From the NCBI GenBank assembly GCA_017552535.1, contig JAFZPV010000003.1:1-64000 (forward strand): DNA of 64,000 bases. Reading direction: 5' to 3'. Below, piece by piece: positions 34,894-43,426 of the stretch. How positions within the stretch are numbered: position 1 is the first letter of the stretch; every line of letters starts with the position of its first letter. The DNA comes from Clostridia bacterium (GTDB lineage Bacteria > Bacillota > Clostridia > Christensenellales > Aristaeellaceae). The translations under genes were made by a program, and so were the position numbers. Under the pieces are notes generated by a model. The model was not told the origin of the DNA, did no database searches, and saw nothing but the letters and a program-made list of their open reading frames with translations.

Positions 34894-35958
34894 ATGCAGA
34901 AGTATATCGACCCCATCACCGGTTACGCGGTGAGGCGCTACACCGAAGGACCGGCGCGAAACGCCAAGCTCTATTTTACCACCGAAAATTTCTCCACCAA
35001 CGACAAGTATTTCTATTTCGGCTGCCGGGATAACGAAGACGAAAGCAAAAGCGGCACCTTCCGCTGCGAATGGAAAACCGGTGAGATCACCCGCGTTGCC
35101 GACAGCGCCTGCCGCGGCTTCGCGCTGGACCGCGAAAAGAACATCGCCTACGTCTGCCGCAACGAAACGGAAGTCTACGCGGTACGGCTGGACGACGGTC
35201 ACATGGAGAAGCTGGGCGATCTGCCCAAGGGCGGCAACGTGACCGGACACCTGACCAGCGCCGATACCGGACGCGTGGCGTGCAGCTATCATTTGGCCAA
35301 CAAGATCTACGCCCTTGTGGTGCTCGATCCGGGAAAGAGCGACGCCGAGATCGTATACAAAAGCGACTACCGACTGGGCCACGCCCAGATCTGCCCTACC
35401 GACGAAAACCTGATCTTCTACATTCACGAGACCGAGGGCGACGCGTTTCAGCGCACCTGGATGTGCGACGTGAAAGAAGGATACGTACGCCCCTATTATG
35501 TGGAGCATCCGAACGAGTGGATCACCCACGAGGTGTGGTCTGCCGACGGAAAAGAGATGGCGCTGATGAAGCTCGATCCTCCGGGCTTTGTGGACGGCGA
35601 AAAGGGCGAAGTACATACCGGCAGCATCATCATCGGCGATAAGGACGGCAGGCACTTCGACGTGGCGGCTTCAGACACCCAGCTTCTGCACCCCTGCATA
35701 AGCCGCGACGGCAAATGGCTGTGCGCTGACCGCATCAGTTATCTTGGCACCAGTATCCAGGAAGGCGTGGTGCTGATCGAGCGCGCCACGGGCAAGAGCA
35801 AGCTGATCGCCACCACAGGCAGTTGCAAGACCGGCGCGGACCACCAGCATCCTTCGTTCAACCGCGCGGGCGACATGATCCTGTTCTCCAACCCCGACGA
35901 AAACGGCATCGCCCAGGTGTGCACGATCGATTTAAAGCAGGTCATGAAGGACTGGTAA
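34894..35958 (+). CDS. Oligogalacturonate lyase-like beta-propeller protein (PL22-like)
   Basis: 354 residues, no signal peptide, so cytoplasmic. It has seven-bladed-propeller character with repeated strand motifs. Segments typical of oligogalacturonate lyase are present: LGHAQICPTDENLIFYIHET near 165-184, NEWITHEVWSADGK near 210-223, LLHPCISRDGKW near 263, and HQHPSFNRAGD near 318, which supply the His residues that hold Mn2+ in PL22. It would cleave imported unsaturated pectin dimers or oligomers. The ATG at 34894 is preferred over 34888 because it lies seven bases from ggggg. Divergent relatives without lyase activity exist, so the substrate is tentative. Confidence 0.8.
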   Translation: MQKYIDPITGYAVRRYTEGPARNAKLYFTTENFSTNDKYFYFGCRDNEDESKSGTFRCEWKTGEITRVADSACRGFALDREKNIAYVCRNETEVYAVRLDDGHMEKLGDLPKGGNVTGHLTSADTGRVACSYHLANKIYALVVLDPGKSDAEIVYKSDYRLGHAQICPTDENLIFYIHETEGDAFQRTWMCDVKEGYVRPYYVEHPNEWITHEVWSADGKEMALMKLDPPGFVDGEKGEVHTGSIIIGDKDGRHFDVAASDTQLLHPCISRDGKWLCADRISYLGTSIQEGVVLIERATGKSKLIATTGSCKTGADHQHPSFNRAGDMILFSNPDENGIAQVCTIDLKQVMKDW

Positions 35959-35973
35959 TCCTTCGGCGCTGTA

Positions 35974-36003
35974 AAAGGCGGCAGGCATCATGCCCGCCGC
36001 CTT
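35974..36003. terminator. Bidirectional terminator
   Basis: Nearly perfect 15-bp stem (aaaggcggcaggcat/atgcccgccgccttt) between convergent genes, with A- and T-runs on both sides. Confidence 0.85.
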
Positions 36004-36017
36004 TCGTATACGCCTGT

Positions 36018-38075
36018 TTATTCCGCAAACATACGGAAATCCAGCTCATACGGAGGCTTTTCCGATGCCCTGTCGAAGGTCTTCCCTTCGCGGGCGGCAA
36101 GCTTTTCCCGGATGATATACCAAAGCTCGCTCAGGCTCACCTCGCCCTCCTGAATATCCGGTATCTCCAGGTATTCCCCGCCGTTTTCCAGAATGTCCAG
36201 CGCCTTTTTCTCTTCGCCCGTCATGGCGAGAGCAAAGGCGTAATACAGCTTCATCCGGGGAAGATCGCGTATACAGGGCGCGCAGGCCTCGTAATACGCA
36301 GTCTGCTTTTCATACATACCCGCCGCGTGCAGGTGCCGCGCGGTCATCTTGGCAAGGCTCGCGTCTTCGGGCGCCAGGGAAGCCGCCTCAAGCATGGTGA
36401 GCGCGCAGCCTTCCTGATCGCCCTGTACCCTCTTGAGCTCCGCATGCGCATAGAGGCCCCAGGCCGTGCGCCTGCAGGAAAGCGAGCGCTCGATATAAAT
36501 CTTAGCCCTCAGAAGGTCCGGCTGGGCCAGATACAGGCAGCCCAGCTGCAAAAGCGTGTACCAGTTTTCCTGATCGGCGTTTTGTACCGCATCTTCCATG
36601 AGGAGCGTCCATTCCTTCTGCTTCATCCAGGCGGCGGGCGCTTCTTTTTCTTCGATCGTGCCCATGGAGCCGGTGTTCATCAGGTCCAGATATGGCTGCT
36701 GTTCCGCATGTGTTTTTCCGAAGTCCAGGTGCGGGCACATGGCAGGCAGATCCGCGTTTTGGCGGCGCAGGTTTTCCAGCGCGCCCCAGCCGGAGCCTGC
36801 ATACAGCATTTCCTCCGCCGGGGACAGGGCCATATCGTGCGTGCCGGCAAGCTTCTTTTCCAGATCCGCGGCGCTTATATACTCGCCGATCTTCTTTTCC
36901 ACTTCCGCGCGGGCGCCGTCCCAGTCGCCGTGCACTTTGGCGGGATCGGCGTTCATCGGTCCGTAGATTTCCAGCCACTCCCAGGCGGTGCGGGGCGGCA
37001 TGGGGATGTGTTCGCTCTGGGTATGGGCAAGGCCGCACTGGATCTCGCAGTACTTTCCGTCGCAGCCGTCGCCGCTCAGGTATTCCTGCCACTTGCGTCC
37101 GCCGGGGCCCTGGCCCCACACGAATATCTTGCGGCCCACAAGCCTGGACGTGGAAGACTGGAACAGTCCGTATCCCTCCGGCGACAGCTGGCAGGTGTAC
37201 ATGCGGCGCGTCTTGTCCGTGCGGAAGAAGTAATCCACCGACACCGGATTGTTGTCCGGATAGGTGATGTCGATATCCCGCCCGGCAGCTTCCATTTTAC
37301 GGCGGAAGCGGTTGCCCTCCGGCAGGCGCTGCACCACGTCGCTTAAGCGGATGGACGGCACGGGCACGGTTGTCATAATGCCGTTGAGCGGCGTATAGGC
37401 GCTTTCTGCGGGCACCACCACGCGGGCGCCTTCCACGTGCGGCACGGCGATGTTGCTCCACCAGTACATGGCCGTTGCGTGATACGCAGGGTTCACCACC
37501 CGCATCCGGGCGTACAGCAGGCGGGAGGCATCGGGGATAAAGAAGTCCATCTGGTATACCACACCGCGGATGCGCTCGAACTCGTACATCCTGAGCACTG
37601 GCGTACCGTCTTCCATTTTCAGCTTTGCGCAGAAGACAGGCGAACAGGTGAACGGCGTATGGCCGTGCACGCCGCAGTTCCATTCCACGCCGCCGGAGCA
37701 CCACGCGCTGCGCGTGGCCAGATAGGCGGGCCGCACCACAGGATTGCGGAACAAGAGCTCCCGCCCCTTCTCCTTGTCAAACAGGCTCCATAGTTTGCCG
37801 CCCAGCGCGGGCACGAATTCCGCCCGCAGGTATTCGTTTTCCAGAATGACGGTCTGGGGCTTTTCGGCGTTCAGCTGGCGGGTGTAATTGTCCTGAAAGC
37901 GGTATGGGAAGATGCTTTTGAGGAACTCGTATTTCAGATACAGCCCGTCCCCTTCAGGAAGGTCGGAAGGCATATCCGCGTCCCGCGTGTTTACGGTAAA
38001 CAGCGGCGGCAGCGTGCTCTCCGGACCGATGTCCACGCACCTGGCCTCGAGCCTGCCGGTATACAGTTTTGTCAT
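36018..38075 (-). CDS. DUF5107 / TPR protein, probable sugar-handling beta-sandwich protein
   Basis: 685 residues, no signal peptide. Residues ~70-340 match the DUF5107 type (LENEYLRAEFVPALGGKLWS, GGVEWNCGVHGHTP, YWWSNIAVPH), a beta-sandwich related to aldose-epimerase and glycosidase folds. Residues ~440-640 are TPR-like helices (WYTLLQLGCLYLAQPDLLRA). No enzyme function is established for DUF5107; His and Glu residues in the sandwich make a sugar-binding or enzymatic role likely. Last gene of the minus operon that includes two SIS proteins and a sugar kinase (12 bases after the preceding gene). Confidence 0.85.
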   Translation of the reverse strand: MTKLYTGRLEARCVDIGPESTLPPLFTVNTRDADMPSDLPEGDGLYLKYEFLKSIFPYRFQDNYTRQLNAEKPQTVILENEYLRAEFVPALGGKLWSLFDKEKGRELLFRNPVVRPAYLATRSAWCSGGVEWNCGVHGHTPFTCSPVFCAKLKMEDGTPVLRMYEFERIRGVVYQMDFFIPDASRLLYARMRVVNPAYHATAMYWWSNIAVPHVEGARVVVPAESAYTPLNGIMTTVPVPSIRLSDVVQRLPEGNRFRRKMEAAGRDIDITYPDNNPVSVDYFFRTDKTRRMYTCQLSPEGYGLFQSSTSRLVGRKIFVWGQGPGGRKWQEYLSGDGCDGKYCEIQCGLAHTQSEHIPMPPRTAWEWLEIYGPMNADPAKVHGDWDGARAEVEKKIGEYISAADLEKKLAGTHDMALSPAEEMLYAGSGWGALENLRRQNADLPAMCPHLDFGKTHAEQQPYLDLMNTGSMGTIEEKEAPAAWMKQKEWTLLMEDAVQNADQENWYTLLQLGCLYLAQPDLLRAKIYIERSLSCRRTAWGLYAHAELKRVQGDQEGCALTMLEAASLAPEDASLAKMTARHLHAAGMYEKQTAYYEACAPCIRDLPRMKLYYAFALAMTGEEKKALDILENGGEYLEIPDIQEGEVSLSELWYIIREKLAAREGKTFDRASEKPPYELDFRMFAE

Positions 38076-38087
38076 CGTAAGCCCTCC

Positions 38088-38819
38088 TTACCAGCCGTAC
38101 TTTTCGTAATTGGGTTCCACAACGCTGTGGTTGTAATCCGCGCCTCCCGGGAAATTTGCGCTTTTGAGGATGCCCGGTGTGATGCCCATTTCCAGAAGCT
38201 TTTCCACGGCAACGCTGGTCATGCTCCACATGATGAGGTCGCTGGCGATGCCGCTGGCCGCGGCATACCGGGCTTCGATGCCGGGCACCTCCAGCATGGC
38301 TTCCGCGGCGGGAGCACAGTTGTCCAGCGCCAGGTCAACCATCTCATAGAGTTTAAGGCCGGAGGGATGCACGGCTTCCACCGCCTTCGTGTATTCCATG
38401 GAGGTGAAGGCGATCACTTTGATGCCCATCTTTTTGGCCTCATACGCCAGGTCCACCACGTTTACCGTGCGCCCGGAAACGGACGAAACGAACAGCAGAT
38501 CGCCGGGCCGCATGTCGCTCATTTTGAGCGCATAGGCAGCCATGCCCCAGGTGGAAGTGTCCAGGTCGCTGCGGTCGCGCTTGCGGCCCAGCTTTTCCAC
38601 GTTCATGTTCCAGGAAAAGTGCTTGTAGAAGATCGGGCCGCCGCCCCGGTAGATGGAATCGTATTCCACGTGATGGCAGATGGCGCTCAAATATACGTTA
38701 CCGCCGTGCGCCACGGTATCGGCGATCATCTCGCCGCCCTTGATGATGTTTTCGCGCTGGGTAGAGCGCACCTTCGCGATCAGTTGGTCCACGGCTTCGT
38801 TGTAGCGATCCAGCAGCAT
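38088..38819 (-). CDS. SIS-domain phosphosugar-binding protein (first of two)
   Basis: 243 residues with an SIS (sugar isomerase) fold: the serine/threonine-rich phosphate loop LLFVSSVSGRTVNVVDLA near 108-125 and VIAFTSMEYTKAV near 135-147. An N-terminal helical part resembles the next SIS protein. It is closely related in layout to 38832-39578, suggesting an old duplication, possibly a heteromer. The operon with a BadF-type kinase points to metabolism of a phosphorylated (amino)sugar. Confidence 0.85.
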   Translation of the reverse strand: MLLDRYNEAVDQLIAKVRSTQRENIIKGGEMIADTVAHGGNVYLSAICHHVEYDSIYRGGGPIFYKHFSWNMNVEKLGRKRDRSDLDTSTWGMAAYALKMSDMRPGDLLFVSSVSGRTVNVVDLAYEAKKMGIKVIAFTSMEYTKAVEAVHPSGLKLYEMVDLALDNCAPAAEAMLEVPGIEARYAAASGIASDLIMWSMTSVAVEKLLEMGITPGILKSANFPGGADYNHSVVEPNYEKYGW

Positions 38820-38831
38820 GTTCTTCCCTCC

Positions 38832-39578
38832 TCAGTGTCCCATATAGAATATGCGGTCTTTGTATTTGGCGAGCATTTGGGCGTTGTGCCTGTCTCCGCC
38901 CTCCACGTTGGCGCTCATGAATACGGGCGGGGTAAAGCCCTTTTGAACGAGCATCTCCACGGTGCGCACCACGATAGCGTTGAGCATGGCCGCACCGACA
39001 GCGGTGGACGTGGGGCCGACCTTTTCGGAAAGGCCTTCAAGCTTCACGCTTCCGTCCCCTGCACAGCCGCAGTTGTCCAGCACGATGTCGGCAGTATCCT
39101 TGAGCAGCTTGCCGGAAGGATGGCGGGACGGATTTTTTCTGCCGGCCTCCAGGCTCGTGAGCGCGATCACCTTTGCGCCTTTTTCGCGGCAGCGCAGGGC
39201 AAAATCGACCGTTACCGTGTTCCGACCGGATACCGAATGTACGATCACCGCGTCTCCGGCCTTGATGGGATTAAAGTCGCAGATCAGCTTTCCGTACTCC
39301 GGAAGGCGCTCGATCTGGCTGGTAAAGGTAGCGGGGTCAACATCCAGACAGAGGCCGGGCGCCTTGATGGGGTTGATGAGCGCCATGCCGCCGGTTCGGT
39401 AGTACAGTTCCAGCGCCAGCAGCCCCGCGTGGGAGCAGCCGAAGGCGAAGATGTTTCCGCCCCCCGCTACCGTATCGCAAAGAAGACAGGCCGCCTCTTC
39501 CATCGCGGAGGATTGGGTGTCGCGGACGGTCTTAAGTACCTCTGTAAGGTTATCGAAGTAGCTGTCTATGCCGCTCAT
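38832..39578 (-). CDS. SIS-domain phosphosugar-binding protein (second, UPF0309-like)
   Basis: 248 residues. The SIS loops are AFGCSHAGLLALELYYR near 44-60 and VIVHSVSGRNTVTVDFA near 108-124, followed by VIALTSLEAG. This matches the UPF0309 group, which lacks a proven reaction. The start lies inside the end of the kinase gene (four-base overlap), so translation is coupled. Potential activities are isomerase, etherase (MurQ-type) or deaminase; no residue seen decides between them. Confidence 0.87.
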   Translation of the reverse strand: MSGIDSYFDNLTEVLKTVRDTQSSAMEEAACLLCDTVAGGGNIFAFGCSHAGLLALELYYRTGGMALINPIKAPGLCLDVDPATFTSQIERLPEYGKLICDFNPIKAGDAVIVHSVSGRNTVTVDFALRCREKGAKVIALTSLEAGRKNPSRHPSGKLLKDTADIVLDNCGCAGDGSVKLEGLSEKVGPTSTAVGAAMLNAIVVRTVEMLVQKGFTPPVFMSANVEGGDRHNAQMLAKYKDRIFYMGH

Positions 39579-40537
39579 GAGAAGATCTCCCCCTCGTCTA
39601 TGATGAAGTCCGGAAACTTATGCGCCAGCGTGATGCGGGTCTCTTTCTCGGTCATGCCGGATTCCAGAAGCCGCAGCGCAGGCCCCGCCAGGACATGTTC
39701 GAAGCAGGGACGCTTGATGACGTATTCCGGGGCAGCGCGGTGCAGGTATTCGCGGCAGGCGTCAAGCATGCGCCCGTGCGCCTTCCACGCCCCGCCGCAC
39801 AGCACGATCTCGCGCTCGGTGTGTTCGGGCGCTCTTTGTATAAGGGCTTCCAGCTGCCTTGCGATGGCCTCGCCTGCCCTTTCGAATATTTCCAGCGCCA
39901 CTTCGTCGCCTTCCCGTGCGGCCTGGGCCACGAAAGGCACCACGTCCGCTGCAACCCGGTACGGCGCCGGAGACGCCAGCACGGCGCGCAGGGCGCACAG
40001 GCCCGTGGTTTGCATAAAATGTGCTTCCAGTATATCGGTGACGTTCGTCTTTTTTCCCCATCCGTTTGCTGCGCGGCCCAGGGCCCTCAGCGCCTGCAGG
40101 CCGATCCACGCGCCGCAGCCCCGGTCCCCCATCACAGGCCCCCAGCCGCCCACGGTGCAGACCACCTTGCCGTTTTGGATCAGGAACACGTCCGAGCCGG
40201 TGCCGGAGATAGCCACCAGTCCGTTCAGACGGCAGGCGCCTGCGAAGAGGCCCGCCTGAGGCTCTCCGATAGGACGGAAGCGCTTCACTTCCGTTTTCGC
40301 CGCCAGTTCTTCCTCAAACAGCTCCCGCCTGCCCGCGATCACTTCGTCGGCGCATTCGATGATGCCAAGATGCGGCGCAAGCTGGGAAACGCAGTCCGCA
40401 ATATGCTCCTTCACGCTGGAAAGCGGATTCTGCGTCGGATTCACGCCGCCGGAGCGGGCGCGGCATATCTCTGTAAGCCCGTCGTCGTACAAAACGGCGA
40501 TGAGCTTGCTGCCGCCTCCATCCACCGCAAGGTACAA
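39575..40537 (-). CDS. BadF/BadG-type sugar kinase (N-acetylglucosamine kinase-like)
   Basis: About 320 residues, ASKHA-fold ATPase: phosphate-1 motif YLAVDGGGSKLIAVL at the start, VAISGTGSDVFLI near 113-125, and GGWGPVMGDRGCGAWIGLQA near 134-153, as in GlcNAc or MurNAc kinases. The TTG at 40537 is chosen since ggaggtg lies seven bases before it and the fold begins immediately. An ATG six codons earlier has no ribosome site. It heads the operon kinase-SIS-SIS-DUF5107. The role is to phosphorylate an imported sugar; which one is unknown. Confidence 0.85.
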   Translation of the reverse strand: MYLAVDGGGSKLIAVLYDDGLTEICRARSGGVNPTQNPLSSVKEHIADCVSQLAPHLGIIECADEVIAGRRELFEEELAAKTEVKRFRPIGEPQAGLFAGACRLNGLVAISGTGSDVFLIQNGKVVCTVGGWGPVMGDRGCGAWIGLQALRALGRAANGWGKKTNVTDILEAHFMQTTGLCALRAVLASPAPYRVAADVVPFVAQAAREGDEVALEIFERAGEAIARQLEALIQRAPEHTEREIVLCGGAWKAHGRMLDACREYLHRAAPEYVIKRPCFEHVLAGPALRLLESGMTEKETRITLAHKFPDFIIDEGEIFS

Positions 40538-40590
40538 ACGCCTCACCTCCGACATACACTTTTCTGCCTGGGCATCAGTTTATATGAGTT

Positions 40591-40621
40591 GCCAAACGGG
40601 CGCGGTCCAATGCCGCGCCCG
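40591..40621 (-). terminator. Terminator after the Cys/His-repeat gene
   Basis: Minus-strand stem cgggcgcgg/ccgcgcccg (9 bp, seven-base loop) then tttgg. It separates this gene from the kinase operon. Confidence 0.7.
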
Positions 40622-40632
40622 TGTATATACGG

Positions 40633-42585
40633 TTATTTCAGTATCTCTCTCATCTGGGCCGTAAGCTGCTTGTATTCATCGCTGTCGTAGCGGTAATACG
40701 GATAGGAGTGATTCCGGGTGTTCAGCCACACCTTGCCGATCATGAGCATCACAGCCCGGTCTTCGGGCAGGTCGCTTAAGCGGATGCGGGCGGGCAGGGT
40801 GTAGAAGCTGTAAGCGGTGTCTTCAAATCCGTCGATCTCCGCCGTGGAGGACAGGAACACGAGGCCCAGGCTGTACACCGTTTCGATCTGCTCATTCAGG
40901 GTTATTTCGGCACTGAGCCAGCCATCCTGTACGGTCAGGGTCAGTTCGCCCACCCGGTACGTAGCCGAGCCGATCACCGGGAAGGTGTATGTGCCTTCCA
41001 TGCTCAGATCAACGGGCGTGACCATTTTCCACTCGTCGGTGCTTCTGACCTTCGCCCTGATCTCCGGAAGCTTGAGGCCAGCCGTACAGACGGTATTGGG
41101 GCCGTGCTCGATCTTCGGCAAAACGCTCTCCCCCAGGGCCTCGCCGCAGCGGGTGCAGCTTTGCTCCATCAGGCCTTCTTCGCCTTTGGCCTGCCGGGTG
41201 ATCTTCCATACGCCGTTGTGGCCGAGAGTCGGTACCGGCGTTATCTCCATCTCGCCGCAGCGCTGGCAGAAACGGTGTTTTTCCCCTTCCTGCGTGCAGT
41301 CGCTTTCTTTGTCTGTGATCCACTCGCCCCAAAGGTGGCCGGCGGCGGGCATCTCCATCTGCGGCTTTAGCACTTCACCGCAGCGTGAGCAGTGCGCGCC
41401 CTGGGTAAGGCCTTTTTCTGTGCAGGTGGGCAGGACGAGCTCCTCGGTGACCGGAAGATGCCCAAGCGGCTCGACCGCCATTTGCGCTGAAAGCACTTCG
41501 CCGCAGCGCGCGCAGTGGGTCCCTTCTGTAAGGCCTTCTTCGGTGCAGGTGGCTTCTTTTCCCGCGTCTGTTACGGGTTCGTGGCCGAGGGCAGGCAGGA
41601 CGCTCTGAGGTTTGAGCACCTGTCCGCAGCGCAGGCATATGCTGCCCGCAGTGCAGCCGTCTTCCGTGCAGCTTGGCTGCTTTTCTTCCAGTATTTGAAT
41701 GTCGTGGCCCTGCGCGGGCAGCACATCGCTCTTAAGCAGGACCTCGCCGCAGCGGCGGCAGATCTCGCTCTTCGTATAACCGTCTTCGGTGCAGGTGGGC
41801 TCGAGCGCCGCCTTCACTTCAACGTCATGCCCCAGAGCGGGAACTGTCTGCTGCCCGGCGAGCGCATGGCCGCACACCCTGCAGACTATGCCTTCCGTAA
41901 GGCCGTCTTCGGTGCAGGCGGCTTCCACAGCGGGCAGGATCTCATATTTGTGCGCGGTGATCTGGGCCTTGGCGGTTTGCCTGGCGGAAAGGGCCTCCAC
42001 TGTGTGGATGCCGTGGCTCAGTTCAGTTTCGACAGAGTATGTACCGTCGGAGGTGACCGTCTGGCGCGCGCTCTGCCGGTCGATGCTGATCTCCAGGGGC
42101 GCCGTTACGTTTTGGAGCGTATAAGTAAGCACGCCGTTTTCATATTCCGCCGTGAGGACCAGTTCGCCGGGTGTCTGGGCAGGTTCAGGCGTGTCTGTCG
42201 CTTTGGGAGTGGGCGAAGGTGTAGGTGAAAACGTGGGAACGTTTGTTGGCTCAGGAGTGGCAAAGATGTCCCCCTGCGTCTCGGGTGAATTGGCCACGCT
42301 GAATTCCGCGCTCACGCTGAGAGAATCGTTTTGGGCGGTAAGGACGTAGTCGCCTTCGTCAAGCACGATATAGATCGCGCCGGATTTGGTGCCGGACACG
42401 CTCTTTCCCAGGTCGCCCTGGCCCGAAAGGGTCAGGCTCGCGCTGCCCTGGATATTGGCGGCGCTGTAAAACAGCACGCCGTTTGAATAGGAAGCAGACA
42501 GCGACGGAGTTTTGCCGCTCCTGCCGATAAAATACCCGGTGGCGAGCGCCGCGATGATCACAAGGACGATGGCGACTTTCTTCAT
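40633..42585 (-). CDS. Membrane-anchored surface protein with seven Cys/His repeats
   Basis: 650 residues. An N-terminal anchor (VAIVLVIIAALATGYFI) is followed by two Ig-like strand-rich segments (~28-100, ~140-205) joined by a Pro/Thr linker (PTFSPTPSPTPKATDTPEP). Then come about seven repeats of ~45 residues (about 220-490), each with the plan CTEDG-x5-7-C-x2-CG-x12-15-PALGH. Three Cys and one His per unit suggest metal binding. The last copy lacks the first Cys. The C-terminal ~140 residues form another beta-rich domain. Such repeats occur in cell-surface proteins of gut Clostridia without a proven role. It is a single gene. Confidence 0.82.
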   Translation of the reverse strand: MKKVAIVLVIIAALATGYFIGRSGKTPSLSASYSNGVLFYSAANIQGSASLTLSGQGDLGKSVSGTKSGAIYIVLDEGDYVLTAQNDSLSVSAEFSVANSPETQGDIFATPEPTNVPTFSPTPSPTPKATDTPEPAQTPGELVLTAEYENGVLTYTLQNVTAPLEISIDRQSARQTVTSDGTYSVETELSHGIHTVEALSARQTAKAQITAHKYEILPAVEAACTEDGLTEGIVCRVCGHALAGQQTVPALGHDVEVKAALEPTCTEDGYTKSEICRRCGEVLLKSDVLPAQGHDIQILEEKQPSCTEDGCTAGSICLRCGQVLKPQSVLPALGHEPVTDAGKEATCTEEGLTEGTHCARCGEVLSAQMAVEPLGHLPVTEELVLPTCTEKGLTQGAHCSRCGEVLKPQMEMPAAGHLWGEWITDKESDCTQEGEKHRFCQRCGEMEITPVPTLGHNGVWKITRQAKGEEGLMEQSCTRCGEALGESVLPKIEHGPNTVCTAGLKLPEIRAKVRSTDEWKMVTPVDLSMEGTYTFPVIGSATYRVGELTLTVQDGWLSAEITLNEQIETVYSLGLVFLSSTAEIDGFEDTAYSFYTLPARIRLSDLPEDRAVMLMIGKVWLNTRNHSYPYYRYDSDEYKQLTAQMREILK

Positions 42586-42681
42586 CTTCTGATCCTTTCA
42601 GGAGAAGATTTTTGAGGGTGAAATACAAACTGTCTGATTATTCTTATTATATGTCAGAAGCGGCAAAATAGCAATACCGAA

Positions 42682-43425
42682 TCACAGGTGCGAACGGATC
42701 TGGCCGATATAATCGCCGTCGATGATATCGTAGCTGTCCTCCGGCGGATACAGGGCGCCGCCGTAGAAGATATCGCGGTTGTTGGCCGTGGAAGTATCCA
42801 CCGCCCGGCGGAAGCGGGCCACGTGCACCTGGGTGCAGCCCGTGTATTCGATGATGCGGTCCACGTTCTGCAGGTTCACGCCCGCGCCCGGCAGGATCTG
42901 GATGCGGCCCGCGGCAAATTCGCGCATTTCGCGCACGGTCTCGATGCCGTAAAACACGTCCGGCGCAAGGCCGCTGGTGAGCACCCGGTCGATGCCGATA
43001 TCGATCAATTGGGACAGCATCCTTTTCCAGTCCGCCGCCACGTCGATGGCACGGTGGAACACCTTGGTCTTCGTACCGGCAAGGCGGGCAAGCTCCTTTG
43101 TTCTGGCTTCGTCAAGCGTGCCGTCGGCGTTCAGAAAGCCGAACACCAGGCCATCCGCCCCGTTCTGCAAAAGCGCCTCTGCGTCCGCGAGGGCCGTTTT
43201 GTATTCTGCATCCGTGTAGCAGAAGCCGCCCTGCCTGGGTCGGACCATGGTCATCACGGGCAGGCGGGACAGCCGCTTTGCGGTGATCAGCTCTCCGATA
43301 GACGGCGTGAGCCCGCCGTGGAACAGGCAGGAATTGAGCTCCACGCGGTCCGCGCCGCCTTTTTCAGCCGCCAGCACGTCCGCAACGCTGCCGCAGCACA
43401 CCTCAAGCAGATACTTCTTTTCCAT
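42682..43425 (-). CDS. cutC: CutC-family protein
   Basis: 247 residues, TIM-barrel family first linked to copper homeostasis. Signatures: LLEVCCGSVADVLAAEKGGADRVELNS at the N-terminus, RPRQGGFCYTDAE near 58, FHRAIDVAADW near 124, VLTSGLAPDV, and QVHVARFRRAV near the end. The true metal or enzyme role is disputed in the literature. The start at 43425 has gaggttatctgac before it and follows the aldose-epimerase stop by one base. Pairing with a mutarotase hints at sugar rather than copper work. Confidence 0.92.
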   Translation of the reverse strand: MEKKYLLEVCCGSVADVLAAEKGGADRVELNSCLFHGGLTPSIGELITAKRLSRLPVMTMVRPRQGGFCYTDAEYKTALADAEALLQNGADGLVFGFLNADGTLDEARTKELARLAGTKTKVFHRAIDVAADWKRMLSQLIDIGIDRVLTSGLAPDVFYGIETVREMREFAAGRIQILPGAGVNLQNVDRIIEYTGCTQVHVARFRRAVDTSTANNRDIFYGGALYPPEDSYDIIDGDYIGQIRSHL

Positions 43426-43426
43426 G

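Noticed and set aside
38127..40259. 710-codon open frame on the plus strand
   Set aside because: It runs antisense through three well-supported minus-strand genes and has no recognisable domain.
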